A stretch of DNA of 33,500 nucleotides from Chrysomallon squamiferum (lineage: Eukaryota > Mollusca > Gastropoda > Neomphalida > Peltospiridae): NCBI GenBank assembly GCA_012295275.1, contig CM022673.1, positions 15,597,810-15,631,309 of the forward strand. The letters are read 5' to 3'. Below the pieces are notes generated by a model that made no database searches, had not been told where the DNA came from, and saw nothing but the letters and a program-made list of their open reading frames with translations. A program made the position numbers and the translations under genes. Of this stretch, positions 18,736 through 31,196 are shown one piece after another (positions within the stretch are counted from its first letter, which is position 1; every line of letters begins with the position of its first letter).

Positions 18736-19851
18736 GTAAGCAGTTGTCTAATCATATTTTGATACGGTGTAATGTGCAATTAACCTGTGTCGACAATATT
18801 TATTGTACCTAAAATGTTAAGATTTTAAATCTGTCTTCCGTGCAGATTCTTATTTTGTCTTGGTTCCCCAAATGACCTTTCTCGTATCATTAATCAAAAT
18901 TACTTAAATGTATGCTTTATGACTGTACAATGCATTATTATCAAGTCACCTGTATATCATAATTAAATAATTAATATGAACCTTAACTGGTGTTGTGTTT
19001 ATTTCTCTAGTGGATAGATAGACTTATTGATTTATGTAGTTTGCTGTCAATTTAGCGTTTATATTCCTTGTTAGGTGGCCATTAAAGTACCTTGTTACCC
19101 TAGCCTGAGCCTTAAAAACACCCACACAAGGTGTTTAAAGGCGTGAGCCCTGTGACAGGATTTATGTCTGTATGTATGTACGTATGGACACACTAACCAA
19201 GCACTTGCTGTTCAGTAAGAGACTAGTGATTTCTTTTAACAGTAACATTTTCAAATGTTGATGGCAGACAAATTGCAAAATAGATAGTGCAGTTATTAGT
19301 TATTAATTACTGTTGTTGTTGTTGTTGGCTGCTTCTAAATGTATTATAAATTATTAGCCTGTTTGTGTGTGTGTGTGCACTGCACATCTAGAAATGTTAC
19401 ATGTTGAAGTAGGCTGGCAGTTGAAAATTCCTTTCTAATGAGTAAACAGCAAACTATTAAACAATAGCTATATTAAAATGATTAACAATATGAATGTTGC
19501 TGTGCTCAGTTCAATACATATTATTATTCATTTTATATTTGACTTTCATTGACTTTGTGCACTTCTGTAATAAAAATTACCTAGTTCATTCTTTAAATAT
19601 TTTTATCACTGATTTAGTATAATATTGGAATTGTTCTCAGTGCTGTATGGCCATCAGTTTGTCTCACTGTTTTATCAATATTAATTACACATACATATAC
19701 ACACATGCACAAACACACACACACACACACACACACATACATTTGCTTGCAGACACATCAGACAACCTATGTAGAAAATACACTTTCTATTTAGCTTGCT
19801 CAAAGCAAGTGAGCATTGCACAGGCAGTTTAAAATCAGTTTTAATTTGCAG
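18736..19851. other. Gene B intron directly before the domain
   Basis: Collinear with 3354-4465. It contains a conserved hairpin (19110-19141), (TGT)n near 19313-19328 and (AC)n at about 19711-19736. It ends in the intact acceptor at 19851. Confidence 0.6.
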
Positions 19852-19944
19852 GTGAAAGGGGTAAACAACAAGAAAGGAACAGCTAGATACTATTTTGGAA
19901 ATTGGAGTGAAAGAGATACAGACCAGTACAGACGTGGTTATCCT
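19852..19944 (+). CDS. OGFR-like: OGFR-like B, domain exon 1
   Basis: Acceptor ttaatttgcag|gtg and donor tatcct|gtaaga, 31 codons, phase 0 at both ends. It encodes VKGVNNKKGTARYYFGNW then SERDTDQYRRGYP, the start of the OGFR conserved region. The exon in gene A has a broken acceptor; this one is intact. Confidence 0.85.
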
Positions 19945-20088
19945 GTAAGAGACAAATACAGATGCTCGTTCATTAATCTTGGCTTTTTAAATATTTTTAA
20001 ACATATAGATGTTGATTGATAACCTTAATATCCAAAGATATTTATTTCTTTTTATGTAAATGTTTCTGATAAATATGAAGATTTATTG

Positions 20089-20312
20089 TGATTTGTGTAC
20101 TCTACTCTTGAAGTCAGTTTTAGTTCTTTTATGTATGAATTTCTGTTGTATTTATTGTTTGATTTGGTTTAAGTATATTCTTTATTTAAATATATGTATG
20201 TGGTTTAATGTTTATAAGTAAGTATCACATTTCTGACCAGAATCATATATTCAAATGTTTACCTGTTCAGCATTTATTAATTTTTTTTTTTTTTCATTAT
20301 TTAGTGCAGAAT
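20089..20312. other. Unit 2-specific intron block
   Basis: About 220 bases present between atttattg and ttgagaaatata that unit 1 lacks (join near 4694). The short shared ttg at both edges is compatible with a deletion in unit 1. It contains a poly-T run (20281-20294) and no gene. Confidence 0.55.
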
Positions 20313-21048
20313 TTGAGAAATATATATATATCTTTTTATTCTGTTTTCTCGTTTTTTTTTGTTTTTTTTTCTTTCTTGTTTTAGTTCATGTGTATGTAAG
20401 CAGTGATTTTCATTTATATTTTGTAAAGGTTTTTGTATGATGAATTTATTAAAGCAACAATATTTTATTTTATTTCAAGTAGATATACCACTGTCCCTCT
20501 TTTATGCAGCAGTTTGTCTTAAATGGCCATATTTTCAATACACTAGCATTTTCTGTTACAAACTACACCTCACCAGCCCCCTCCACCAGCTCAGATAGTT
20601 GATAACTTATTTTAATCCAGCCTTTGCTATAGTCATCCCATCTGACCAAACTACAGTTCTTGGCAAATATAAGGATGTATATGTTATAGTTACACTGTTA
20701 TAAGTTTCAACTATTGACAAAGTATGTGTGTTTTATAATTCAGAAGGCAGCCTAAAGTTAGCCTTAGAAATGTGGTATATATATGTGATCACAATTAACA
20801 GAAGTGAAATAGTCTGATGATGCTAGCTCTGTAGACTGATCTCCTTGGTTACTGCAAATGATGTTTACTGAACATATTTTATCATTTCTTAAGTGAACAC
20901 TAAGTGCTAAATTAAATAGTTCTGATTACATCTTTTTTTAATTTATTTATTATTATTATAATTTTTTATTTTATTTTTTCCATTTTTAATTCACTTATCA
21001 TTTTATGATTTACATTATTGTTTCACTTCTCTTCTCTTTCATGCTTAG

Positions 21049-21121
21049 GGAAAGAAAGATGACAGATGGGCAGACGAGAATTTGAAGTTTTACAAAAATG
21101 AAATAACGTCACATCCTGATG
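21049..21121 (+). CDS. OGFR-like: OGFR-like B, domain exon 2
   Basis: Acceptor atgcttag|gga, donor gatg|gttagt, 73 bases. It encodes GKKDDRWADENLKFYKNE followed by ITSHPDG. Glu residues before NLKFYKN and after it are retained, as in vertebrate FYRNEI, while gene A has Lys at both. Confidence 0.9.
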
Positions 21122-21283
21122 GTTAGTTTTATTTATTTATTTTTAAATGATTTTACTCTTTTATTATTACTGTCTCACACACACACACACACACATACAC
21201 ATTTGTCAAATGAATTAATCTATTCAATAAATGTATTTTGGTGTGTGTGAATTTGTGTAATTTTCTTTTCTAATGTATTTCAG

Positions 21284-21362
21284 GAGATTTTATTGACAAA
21301 ATCCACAAAGAATGGAAAGGAAACTACAGGTTGTTAGAAACACATCATGGTTACATACAGTG
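21284..21362 (+). CDS. OGFR-like: OGFR-like B, domain exon 3
   Basis: Acceptor tatttcag|gag, donor cagtg|gtaatt, 79 bases. It encodes DFIDKIHKEWKGNYRLLE then THHGYIQW. It differs from gene A at two residues only (Glu for Gln, Asn for Asp). Confidence 0.9.
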
Positions 21363-21685
21363 GTAATTTTTAGATAAAATTATATTTACCAGCACTGATG
21401 ATCAGCAGTTTTTATTGAGTTACAAGAAGTGTGTGTGTGTGTGTGTATATATATCCTACTTTTTCCTTCCCTTCTTTTCTTGGTGGGGAGGCAGAAACAT
21501 TGTTCAGATAATGTTAATGACTATTACTTTGGAAAATATTATAGAAATTACCTTACAGTAATTAACCCAGTTACTGATGATGCATAAGAATCATTGTCCA
21601 AAAAGAAACTTGTAATAAATGAATACAACCTTTGTAATAATTTAAAAAATAAGAGAGATAACTGTCTTATTTTCTCATCCTCTAG

Positions 21686-21752
21686 GCTCTTTCCAATCAG
21701 AGAGAAGGGAATGAACTTGTATGCACAGGAATTACAACTTCACGAAGCAGAG
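21686..21752 (+). CDS. OGFR-like: OGFR-like B, domain exon 4
   Basis: Acceptor cctctag|gct, donor gcagag|gtattc, 67 bases. It encodes LFPIREKGMNLYAQELQL then HEAE. The family Trp after GMN is Leu here, which may weaken the fold or reflect divergence; gene A keeps Trp. Confidence 0.9.
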
Positions 21753-21906
21753 GTATTCTAGCATAGTCCTTTATCTACATGTCTTTTACTATCAATTTAT
21801 CCCTAATGCTGTCTCTCTCTGTCTGATAAGTTATTCTCCATTTCTTTCTTTCTCTATCTCTGTCTCTGTCTCCCTTGCTCCCTCTGCATGTTTCTTTCTC
21901 TCTTTA

Positions 21907-21929
21907 TATATATATATATATATATATAA
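21907..21929. repeat. (TA)n microsatellite, gene B intron
   Basis: About eleven TA units, longer than the counterpart at 6358-6372 in gene A. Confidence 0.9.
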
Positions 21930-22101
21930 CCATCTTTCTCTCTATTTACTATGTGTATGTCAATTTCTGTTCTTGTTTCTACCTTTCTTCTTTCTTTCAT
22001 CTCCCACTTCATATTCCTTCTGTATCTCTCAGAAGAGAAACAAATATTTATTTACTGACTGACTGAGTTACTGACTTATTTATTTATTTATTATTTTATA
22101 G

Positions 22102-22250
22102 GCTATCAAAGCTGACCCAAAAGCAAAGGAAAGAGTTCTAAAATCATATGAGATGATGTTGGATTTCTATGGAATGAAACTGCTTGATAAAACTACTGGA
22201 GAGATTGGCAGATCAGATAACTGGGAGGAACGATCAGATCATTTGAATCA
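22102..22250 (+). CDS. OGFR-like: OGFR-like B, domain exon 5
   Basis: Acceptor ttttatag|gct, donor aatca|gtaata, 149 bases. The peptide AIKADPKAKERVLKSYEM, then MLDFYGMKLLDKTTGEIG is unchanged relative to gene A except for the last, split codon (His versus Arg). It is the most conserved exon between the two copies. Confidence 0.92.
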
Positions 22251-23097
22251 GTAATATTTTTATTAAAACATTTCAGATAGTATAATTATCTTTTGTATCA
22301 CTCAGATTGGTTGTTTTCTTCATTATTTTACTTAAATTATTATTTATTGTGAGCAAAGGTTGTTCTGAGTGAAAAAGAGAACAATTAAATGGAATGGTTA
22401 GAAAATATCTTTCTTTTTTTATAATTTTTATTATGTTTTATTTTTATTTTTATTTTTGATTTTTTTACTTACTAAAAGTACATTTTAATATCAGTTGATA
22501 AAAATAAAACTGAACCAGTAATTCTTTTTTAATGCCACCTCATACCAATTTAACATGAAATGTGTTTGTAGATAATCTTGCTATTATTTATTTATTTATT
22601 TGTTGTATCAATGTTGAAAATAACAGGTTATTTTTCATTGATTTATAAACTGATTTTTTTTTTTTTTAAACAACTGATTTTTCTAAATTTTTAAAATGAT
22701 TTTTCGTTAATATGTTTAATTCTTAATATTTTTTTGAAATAACTTTTTAGTATATTTAAATATAATATTTATTTTCACATTATTGTAATAATGTTGATAA
22801 TAATAGCAAGAACAGTAATAATAATAATAGTAAACCGGTTAAAATTTAATTATTTCAAACTACTGTAATAACATTGTAAGAAATAGTTAACAAAACTGGA
22901 GACTATGCAACTATTAATATTCAGTCATCATAATTAAAATACCAGCTGCACTGCATAACATTATTTAAATCTGAAAGTCTACATGTGGTTTTCAAGTAAT
23001 AAAATAAAACTATCACATGCAGTGAAATTGTATTTGTGTTTGACATGTTTATACTTGAAACATGCTTAAAATATCTCTCCAGCAAACAACCTCCTAC

Positions 23098-23312
23098 TAA
23101 ACAAATTAATATCACAAAGATCAAAACATCTGGACTTTTATAAGCTTCAAGAAGTTTCACTGAAGAGTACTTGACAATGTGCAGTGAAAAAAGCATTATG
23201 TGGCTGTTTGTGGGTTTAGTGGTGGGATGTGAAGAGCATTCTTAGAGTATTTGTGACTTGAAATCTTAGATAAAAGTGTTTTAAATTTCTGCAGGGTTGT
23301 GATTATTTGGTG
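23098..23312 (+). repeat. Micro-inverted segment, unit 2 side
   Basis: Reverse-complement partner of 7703-7888. It lies in the last intron of gene B. It contains no recognisable terminal repeats of a mobile element, though both edges are in AT-rich sequence that makes them hard to define. Confidence 0.85.
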
Positions 23313-23559
23313 AAAGATAACAAACTGTGATTTTGATAAAAATACTTTATTGTATAAACTGATTATTATTAATAAAATTCATTAAAGCAACAGACCAAAT
23401 ATGAAATGTCAAAATTTGTTAAATATTAATATGCTATCAACTAATAGCATGCTGATTTTGATATTATTGGTATAAGTAGTATTATTAGTATTATATATAC
23501 TTTGTTTTTGTTTTTGTTTTTTAATTTTTATTATTACAGTTTTATATTTTGTTCATATA

Positions 23560-23562
23560 TAT

Positions 23563-23605
<43 letters not shown>

Positions 23606-23632
23606 TTCATTCATTCATTCATTTATTTACTA
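23560..23632. repeat. (TTTA)n/(TTCA)n microsatellite upstream of gene B exon 6
   Basis: About 18 tetranucleotide units just before the acceptor of the last exon. Gene A has only a few units at 7899-7921. Confidence 0.9.
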
Positions 23633-23650
23633 ACTCTTTTCCATTTTCAG

Positions 23651-23903
23651 TTCATACCACAACTATCTACGAATAACTCGTATTCTGAAGTCACTGGGAG
23701 AACTGGGTTTTGAAGGTTTTCAAGCTCCATTTGTCAAGTTCATTCTTCATGAGTGTTTTGAAGAAAATTCTCTAAATGATCGAATACTTGCCAGTTGTTC
23801 GAATTACTGGGTAGGAACTATCAAAAATGATGATGAGAGAAATAAACTGACAGATCAAATAGACAAAAGAATGGTTGAGAATGATCATAAAAATAATATG
23901 TGA
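23651..23903 (+). CDS. OGFR-like: OGFR-like B, domain exon 6 with altered C-terminus
   Basis: Acceptor ccattttcag|ttc, 83 codons to TGA at 23901-23903. It encodes SYHNYLRITRILKSLGELG then FEGFQAPFVKFILHECFEE, with ELG as in vertebrates. After MVEN the sequence jumps, by a deletion of roughly 90 bases relative to gene A (between short aat repeats), into former 3' flank and gains the tail DHKNNM. The gene A stop codon is within the deleted stretch. Confidence 0.9.
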
Positions 23904-24173
23904 TATTATTAAAAAATGCTTTTAGAAATAACTTAAAATAATATAACTAAAAGAAAAGAAAACACTAATTCTTATTATAACACATAATGATGTTGTTAAA
24001 AATGTAAAACAGGAATGATTTATGAAATAATATATATATATATATAAATGAATTCTTATTATAATAACATATACTTAAACCCAAATGGTAGGATAAAAAT
24101 AAGATATTTAATGTGATGTGATATGTATGTGCATGGATATTTACTGAAACATGGTTTCCAGTTTCTAAAATGA

Positions 24174-24179
24174 AATAAA
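24174..24179 (+). promoter_or_regulatory. Candidate polyadenylation signal of gene B
   Basis: AATAAA about 270 bases after the gene B stop codon. It is supported only by motif and position. Confidence 0.3.
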
Positions 24180-25618
24180 CAAATTAACTAAATACCTTTT
24201 GTATATTTCCAAATTAATAATTAATTATCCTGGTAGCAGTCTTTGTTACAAAAAAGTAGGCTCAGAGTAAAATAAGAGGTTATGCACATTCATTCACAAA
24301 TAACTGAACACATCCAGCTTGTGACACTAAAATCACAAGTAGAATACTTTTTTTTTTTTTTTTTTTTTTCCAAATGTGAAAGTCACAAACAGTCTGTTAA
24401 ACTTGGATTAAGAATAATTTGTAAAATTCCTTATTCACTGTTGGGTTCCATCCCAAACAACAGAAATTATGAATTAATTTTTAATTAAAAGATGCCAATG
24501 ATGTATGTAATGGATTATTGCACATGCTAGATTTAATATTCAGTTTTTCATGTCTTTGTTACTATGTCATTATTGTATTTTAAATGTTTTTCTTTTCATC
24601 AAATAATATATACTGTTTTCTGTTTAGAACATGTTGTCATAGTTATTTATTTTACAAAGTTAAAGGCATACTGTATTCACATATATTATGCCTGTGATAT
24701 TTTTATACAAAATGTTCCCGGTGTATTGGTATTAGTTGGAGTTATTCCCCTTAGACTATATTTGCTTACTATAATAAATTGAAAGCAAAAATTAACGTTT
24801 ATGAAAGTTATTTTTTAATTAATATTTTCATGTGGTGAAGCATAACATTTTTTTCTAAGAGCTTTGCACATAAAATAATAATAACAATAACAATAACATT
24901 TATAATACAAATGTACTACTACTACTACTAACAACAAATAACATCAACATTATTAAGTTAAAAGTAATTCTCGTGAAATGCTGGACATCTGGAGCATAAT
25001 CTTTAGCAGTTTAAAATCATAACTGTTATTTGTAATTTACTGTGACCATTTTGTGGTAAGTATTAGGTCATTTGTATGTATTTTGACATTTTTTTTTAAT
25101 TGTTAATGTAGACAAAAATATTGTACATTTTTTTCTTCTTCTGTATTCACTTTTAACATAAATTGTACCCCTTTTGCAAAAATGTTATTTTATTGTAATT
25201 TTTTAAATCCATACTTACGTAAAAAAATATATTTAGAATGTAAATATATTTTGTTCACCAGTGAAAGTTAATTAATATTAATGTTTTCTAATTTGTTGTA
25301 AGACACCATAAGACAGTGATTTGTGACAATAATTTAGTTTATTTATTTACTTATTAATAATATTTATCGTCATTTTATTTTTAATATTACTGTTATTCTT
25401 TTTCTTACTGTTATTGTTTTATGATTATTATCATCATCATTATTATTAATTTATTTAGGTGTTTGTTGTTTTTTAATCATTGTATTAAAGAGGAAACCAG
25501 TTTTATCACAGAGGGCTTATTTTGAATGTTATCACCAAGGAATCTTATATCTACACCTAGTCAGACTGGACAACACATACCATGATTGTTTGAAGAAACA
25601 GACATGCTCGGGCTGAAG

Positions 25619-26238
25619 ATTTATGATTATAAATACATATATTTTATTAATTTTTGTTTTTGTGTCATTATATCTATCTATCTATCTTTCTATCTATCTG
25701 TCTATATATATCTAATATATTTTTATCAACTTCTATTATATGTAGGCAATTTTGCTTAAATGTATTAACATCATAGCATGGTTGTTAACATTCACACAGC
25801 CACTGAATAGCAAATAATACATTTCTTTTTAAGTTTATTTTTCTATATATACATTTGTAAAACTTGATTGTCTTAAATTTCCTGCAATTAATATCATATT
25901 CTTATATAATTGATTATTTCTGTATATAAAATATACATTTATGATTATAACTACATGTTTTTGATTAATTTTTGCATTTGTGTGATTATAGTATTTATAT
26001 CTATTTATCTCTATAATCTATCTAATATTATTTTATTTTATCAACTTTTATTATATGCAGGTAATTTTGCTTAAATGTATTAACATCATAACTTGCTTAT
26101 TAACATTCACATAGCCACTGAATAGCAAATAATATATTTCTTCATAAATGTATTTTTCTTTATATATATTTGTAAAACTTGATTGTCTTAAATTAACATC
26201 CTAATATTCTTATATGATGGATTTATATATATAAAGTT
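25619..26238. repeat. Tandem duplication of ~310 bp, unit 2 only
   Basis: Copy 1 at 25619-25930 and copy 2 at about 25938-26238 share ttatgattataa, ttttgcttaaatgtattaac, cactgaatagcaaataata and aaaacttgattgtcttaaat in the same order. Unit 1 has one copy only (about 9668-9970). Confidence 0.9.
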
Positions 26239-27453
26239 AAATAAAAAATGTGTCTAAATTGTTAGTGTTTGTTATCATATTGTTCCACACACACACACAC
26301 ACACTTATAAAGGATACAAAATGAAATGCACTGCTCAATAGATGTCTTTACACAAGCCTTTATAAGCCAGAGTACCTTTCCTTGCAGTATTTAATATACC
26401 TATCACAACAATATTTATATATTTTTATTATATTTCTATTACTGACAGTACCTTAATAATATTCATATATTGACAGTTATAAGTATCTATTATTAAAAGC
26501 CTTTCTTTGTTATAATAGTATTAAACATTATATAATTTGTGTTTCAAATTTAGTATGTTTTTATCTTATGGATAGACTAAAATAAAGCATTTATTTCTAG
26601 ATTTATCAATTAGCAGCAAGATGCATTCCAAATAGAGTATTTTTTTTCTTCTAAAGGATATATTGGGTTCTGTCTGAAATGGAAAACAAATTTTTGGTCA
26701 GAACACTGAATAGAATTAATCCTAATTAACTGCACAACTTTGAAGTGTGTGAAAACAATGAACTTTTAAAAAATCGTATCCATGTAATTATATTCTTCAT
26801 GGGAACACATTATTTTTGTCCTGCAGATAATAACGTGGTAACCAGAGATTGGATGTCATTCTTTTAACAAAAGTTCTTGAATTTAAGCTCCCTTCTTGTT
26901 ACGTTAAATGTCAACCCTCCCAACATGTTTGATAAGACGTCGTCATGTTCTGTAAGAGATGACAAAAAAAAAAAAAAAAAAAAAAAAAAAGGAGAAAAAG
27001 GAATTACTACATGTAAAACAGAAAAGACAACAAATCTTAGGGCGTGTTTGTCAACATTAAATGCATAAATGTCTAATGATATCGTATATTACACTACGTA
27101 CAAGTTAATGTCATATGTGTCTGGGGACTAAGCTTGTTCGGGCATTTAACTGTAAGATTATACCTTGAAGTTTAAAGATAGACAAGTCATAAAGTGCAGA
27201 TTGTAAAATGGACATGTTGTCGAAAGTTCGACGAAATAGGAGGGCTGTAAGCCTTATTGGTATTGCCGAATGGGGAAGAGACGTGCTTTTCTAAACAATA
27301 ATGTTGATTTATTGAAAACAATAGCAAAAGAAAACTTTATTGTTAGGTAGTCGTCATCGTCTTTCTCTCATACATATATACAACACATACTCAGAAACAT
27401 ATACACGTTTTTATTTAAACTGTAGTGTAAAGATTCGTTAAATACTTCACGTG

Positions 27454-27686
27454 TTCACTTAAACACGCAGATACACGAAGCTACTCTCGCAAGCTCTCAT
27501 TGTCGCGTTTGTACATAAAGAAATGTGTTTCTGAACAGGTAATGGAGTAATGTTTAATAATCAACACAGGAGAATTTACCTAAACTTAATATTTTAAGTT
27601 ACGTTAACAAAAGAGCGTAAGATGTAAACTGTTTTTATCTCTACGTAACGTTTGAACTGAAAACAATTTTCAGGTTACGCCTCATA

Positions 27687-27722
<36 letters not shown>

Positions 27723-27893
27723 TTAATCATCGGCTCTGAGGCGTCGTTCTTAAAACTGTGACCTGTTATTTTAAAACGCCCACCGCCGCCACACAAGTTG
27801 TTCTTTCCAGAACAGTTACTTCATTTTGTTTATAACTTACAGATGCAAGAAAGCACATAATCATTACTCATTTTTAAATTATAGGGTAATGTT
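27454..27893. other. Unit 2 stretch opposite the Tigger remnant
   Basis: About 440 bases with a long poly-T run (27691-27717), not similar to the Tigger remnant that occupies the same position in unit 1. It likely shows the arrangement before the transposon entered and deleted DNA in unit 1, or a separate replacement. No gene seen. Confidence 0.5.
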
Positions 27894-28094
27894 TATGAAT
27901 AATTGTTTATGTATGACTGCATAATTATCGTGTGAATACGTTTTAGCTATATGTAAGAATGTGGTATGTTTTTGGTACGTGTATGTGCATCCACTTACAT
28001 ATGTATACATGTATATGGGTTTATACATGTAGGTATGTATGTATGTATGTATGCTTGCATCTATGTATGTATACATGCATATATGTAGGTCTGT

Positions 28095-28715
28095 TAATAT
28101 TGGTGTATCGGTGGCTGGAAAAAAGTCACAGAAAAAAGTTACAAAATGTATGGGTTCGTAGAGTATTGAACTGTATTTTAATTGTTAAGCTTATTGGTTA
28201 AGCTAGATTAAAGAAAGAGGCTTCATATTGTGCAGGGGTGGTGACTTGTTACACTTATTAATTAGGATCAGTTAGGCAGGATTAAGTCTAGCTTACTGAT
28301 TAGGATAGATTTAAATTAAGGGCTTCCTGTTGTAAATGATTTATAAAATGTTCTATGTTAAAATGTGTTTCACTATATATTCTCCAGCTTGCTCTAGTAT
28401 CAGAATCATGTTTAATATGGAAGTTATTCATAGCAATAAGGGTGGTAACAAAATCTGTTATGAGGGGTTAATGTATACCAAACATGCAACTCGCAAAACA
28501 AAGTTGTGGTGGATATGCGTCAAAAGATCAAGTTGTATTTGATAGAATTTCTTCGTGGTATTGGGTGGAACATCCGCCTAAACCACTAACATTAAAATCA
28601 AATAACATTAAAATCAAAGAACATTAACAAAAAAATGTGTTTAATCTATATTTCATTTCTAATATATTTCTTAATCTTAATTAAATATTGTGACTTTTTT
28701 CCTAGAATCACTTAT
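28095..28715. other. Unit 2-specific 0.6 kb block, possible mobile remnant
   Basis: Absent from unit 1, where the flanks join near 12160-12180. It contains ggctggaaaaaagtcacag, an internal repeat of gatta/ggcttc type (about 28195-28235 and 28298-28335) and attaaaatcaaataacatt repeated in tandem near 28588-28625. Terminal inverted repeats are not evident. Confidence 0.5.
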
Positions 28716-29033
28716 GAATGTATGCATGCATCTATATATGTATACATGTATATATGTTGGCTTATCAATATGTATCAATATGTACACGTACACAGAAACA
28801 GAGTAGACTGTATTTTATAGAGCACGAGGTTGAGGGGGTCATAATGACAGCAATACTGACGACAACCAAAAAAAACAACAGACAAGAGATCATACACAAG
28901 GTCATTAGTGACAAAATATTTTAGTTATGCGCACCAAGGCTACTCTTACAATTCCAAATCATGAATGACTGACCATATGAATGAATCCAGACTCGTTAAT
29001 AATATTTCAATAGATTTTGATGTAGGTACGGCC

Positions 29034-29138
<105 letters not shown>

Positions 29139-29671
29139 TTAGATTACCTTGCGTTATATGCATATATACATACATACATACACAGAAGATAATACGTAAC
29201 AACAACGCATAATTCTTTAAACATTTTTTTTTAATATGACCACACAAATTGTCAATTTTAAATGAGTTTAAATGACATGATATCGACCAAAATACAGTGG
29301 TAGCAAATCGACACATGAAGTCAGCATGCACAGACACTAAAACATATCCCATTATGTCGATTCATACGTCATGATGTCGACGCTGGTCGAACGGGGTTCG
29401 GAAGGTTGCACCACTGTCACGATCTGTTTTAATGTCACATGTGCCTCCGACCACGGGATTAACGATAAAATACTATTTTCTTATCTGCACTTGTATGATC
29501 TGAAAACCATCCTTTGATGGAACGAAACACTTAATAAACACGACAGTACGTATTACGTACTTGGCACTACTTGTCTATTCTAGTGTTTTAGTTGTTTTTC
29601 TGTTCTGATATCCATCGTGAGAAAATAAAGAAACCATGCCATAAGTGCGAATGTACGAACAGGCAGATAGA

Positions 29672-29718
<47 letters not shown>
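29672..29718. repeat. (AAT)n microsatellite, unit 2
   Basis: About 15 triplets, matching 12982-13057 in unit 1 and followed in both units by acatggtgaaggtag. Confidence 0.95.
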
Positions 29719-29719
<1 letters not shown>

Positions 29720-29822
29720 CATGGTGAAGGTAGGGAGGTAAAGATGGAAAGACAAAAACTGACATAAGCATAGATAGATACACAGACAGACATACAGAAA
29801 GAAAGGTAGTGGCTGGAACAGC

Positions 29823-31196
29823 AGACAGATATAGCACTCATAGGCGTTAGATTTTTTCGTTATTGATGTTTTTAGTGTTGTCTGACGCCAGTATTTTATT
29901 GTATTTATTTTTTATTTTTTATTATTATTTTTTATTTTTTTGGTCGTTTTTCGTCTAATTCAAGAAAAAAACAAAATAAAGTCAGAATCCAATTAAACGT
30001 AAAAATTTCACATGAGTAATGCTTACAGAAGGCGCTACTGAAATTAATTTAATGGTCCTTTCTTGTTTCGTTGTTTTTTGGTGAAGTTTTTTCTTGCTTG
30101 TTTTCCCTTTGTTAAATTGAATGACCCTCTAACCTTTTCCTCGTGACTTCATAAATATATTTAATTGACTGTTAATTTAAAAGGTAGTTCAAATGCGCCT
30201 CTTTCTGACATATTCGACATTTATCTTTGTGAAAGGTAATTACATTCAGGTGCACTTTCAGCAGATTTCTCTTGTTTTCATTCGTTTGATACAAGGAGGT
30301 GGCAAGAGCTCGAGTCCGTATCTCGAATGGTGACGGAAGTTCTCGAAATTCTTTGTCTACTTACGTAAACAAACAAAGACTTGATTTTTATCTTTCAAGA
30401 TAATGAAATATTTCTTATGTTAGTGCAATATTTATTTATTTATTTATTTATTTATAACTGTAAATTATTTGTTTTTCGTTTCTTTTCATTCTTTCATTAT
30501 ACATGTGTGTGCACGTGCGTATACATATAATATGGAGGGCTTTTTTATGTGAAAGTTCTTAAAACTTTCCAAATATATTGGTCAGTATTATTCAGCAACA
30601 ATTAATACTTATGATAATGTCGCATTTTCTATTCTTATACTACTATTTTTTTTCTTTTTTTTTTCTTATGCTTTCACGAGTACTAAGACAAGATACACAT
30701 AACAGATTAATGGGCTTGCCAAAGGATCATGTTTGACACGAATAACATGATAATGTAAACCTATATACATGATACGAAACTTTTTACATCGCGTTTCTTC
30801 AGTTTCTTTTACGTGTGTCTTAAATATACATAGACGAAATTACTCACTGATGTACCTGCACGTAGAAAAACCGTGACATATCGTGATACATACATGCAAA
30901 AAGATTTCCGCTTACGCATGCACATATATTTATGCACGCAGGCACACACTCACAAACACACACACACGAACGCACAGTAAAAATTCAGCCTTCTTACTCA
31001 GTGATTATTAAACTACTCCGAGGTCTGTTAGTTCGCACTATCGTCTCTCATCAGTATCTGACCCAGTTCTCCGAGTATTTAAAAGGTTTGATGGTAGATT
31101 TAGTTAGAGCATCATCCCAGGATTGTTTCAGGAATGAGAGTACTCTCAAATTGTGCATCATTAATTTGAGTCTGTTTGTGTGTGTATATACTTTGT
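29823..31196. other. Right flank outside the duplication, no gene seen
   Basis: Sequence not repeated elsewhere in the window. It contains T-rich and (TTTA)n stretches (about 30430-30453) and cytosine/adenine-rich repeats near 30943-30966. An 88-codon frame at 30932-31198 begins in the CA repeats and has no recognisable domain. Confidence 0.6.

Larger units (their letters stand above)
14747..19944 (+). other. OGFR-like: OGFR-like gene B, 5' part: acidic exon plus first domain exon
   Basis: The proposed main transcript joins 14747-15883 (acidic exon, phase 0 donor gaagag|gtaaaa) to 19852-19944 (domain exon 1, intact acceptor tttgcag|gtg, phase 0), directly or through one of the small candidate exons listed separately. 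OGFR proteins of vertebrates also have an acidic stretch immediately before the NW...RY...YP start of the domain, so order and composition fit. The alternative is that the acidic frame runs on to its TAA at 15893 and is a separate intronless gene. Confidence 0.5.
19852..23903 (+). other. OGFR-like: OGFR-like gene B, domain exons (237 codons)
   Basis: Six exons (19852-19944, 21049-21121, 21284-21362, 21686-21752, 22102-22250, 23651-23903) join without frame breaks to an OGFr_N domain. All splice signals are AG/GT. In vertebrates this family includes the met-enkephalin-binding growth regulator OGFR, found at the nuclear envelope and in the nucleus; no such activity can be inferred here. With the acidic exon the protein would be about 616 residues. 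Gene B looks like the better preserved of the two paralogues at its 5' side. Confidence 0.88.
23904..27453. other. Unit 2 downstream region of gene B
   Basis: Non-coding, AT-rich, collinear with unit 1. It includes a poly-T run (24350-24369), the ~310 bp tandem duplication (25619-26238), (CA)n at 26287-26304 and a poly-A run (26963-26990). No recognisable gene. Confidence 0.6.

Noticed and set aside
29575-29841. Two overlapping minus-strand frames with poly-Leu or poly-Tyr
   Set aside because: They read through the (AAT)n array; no domain.
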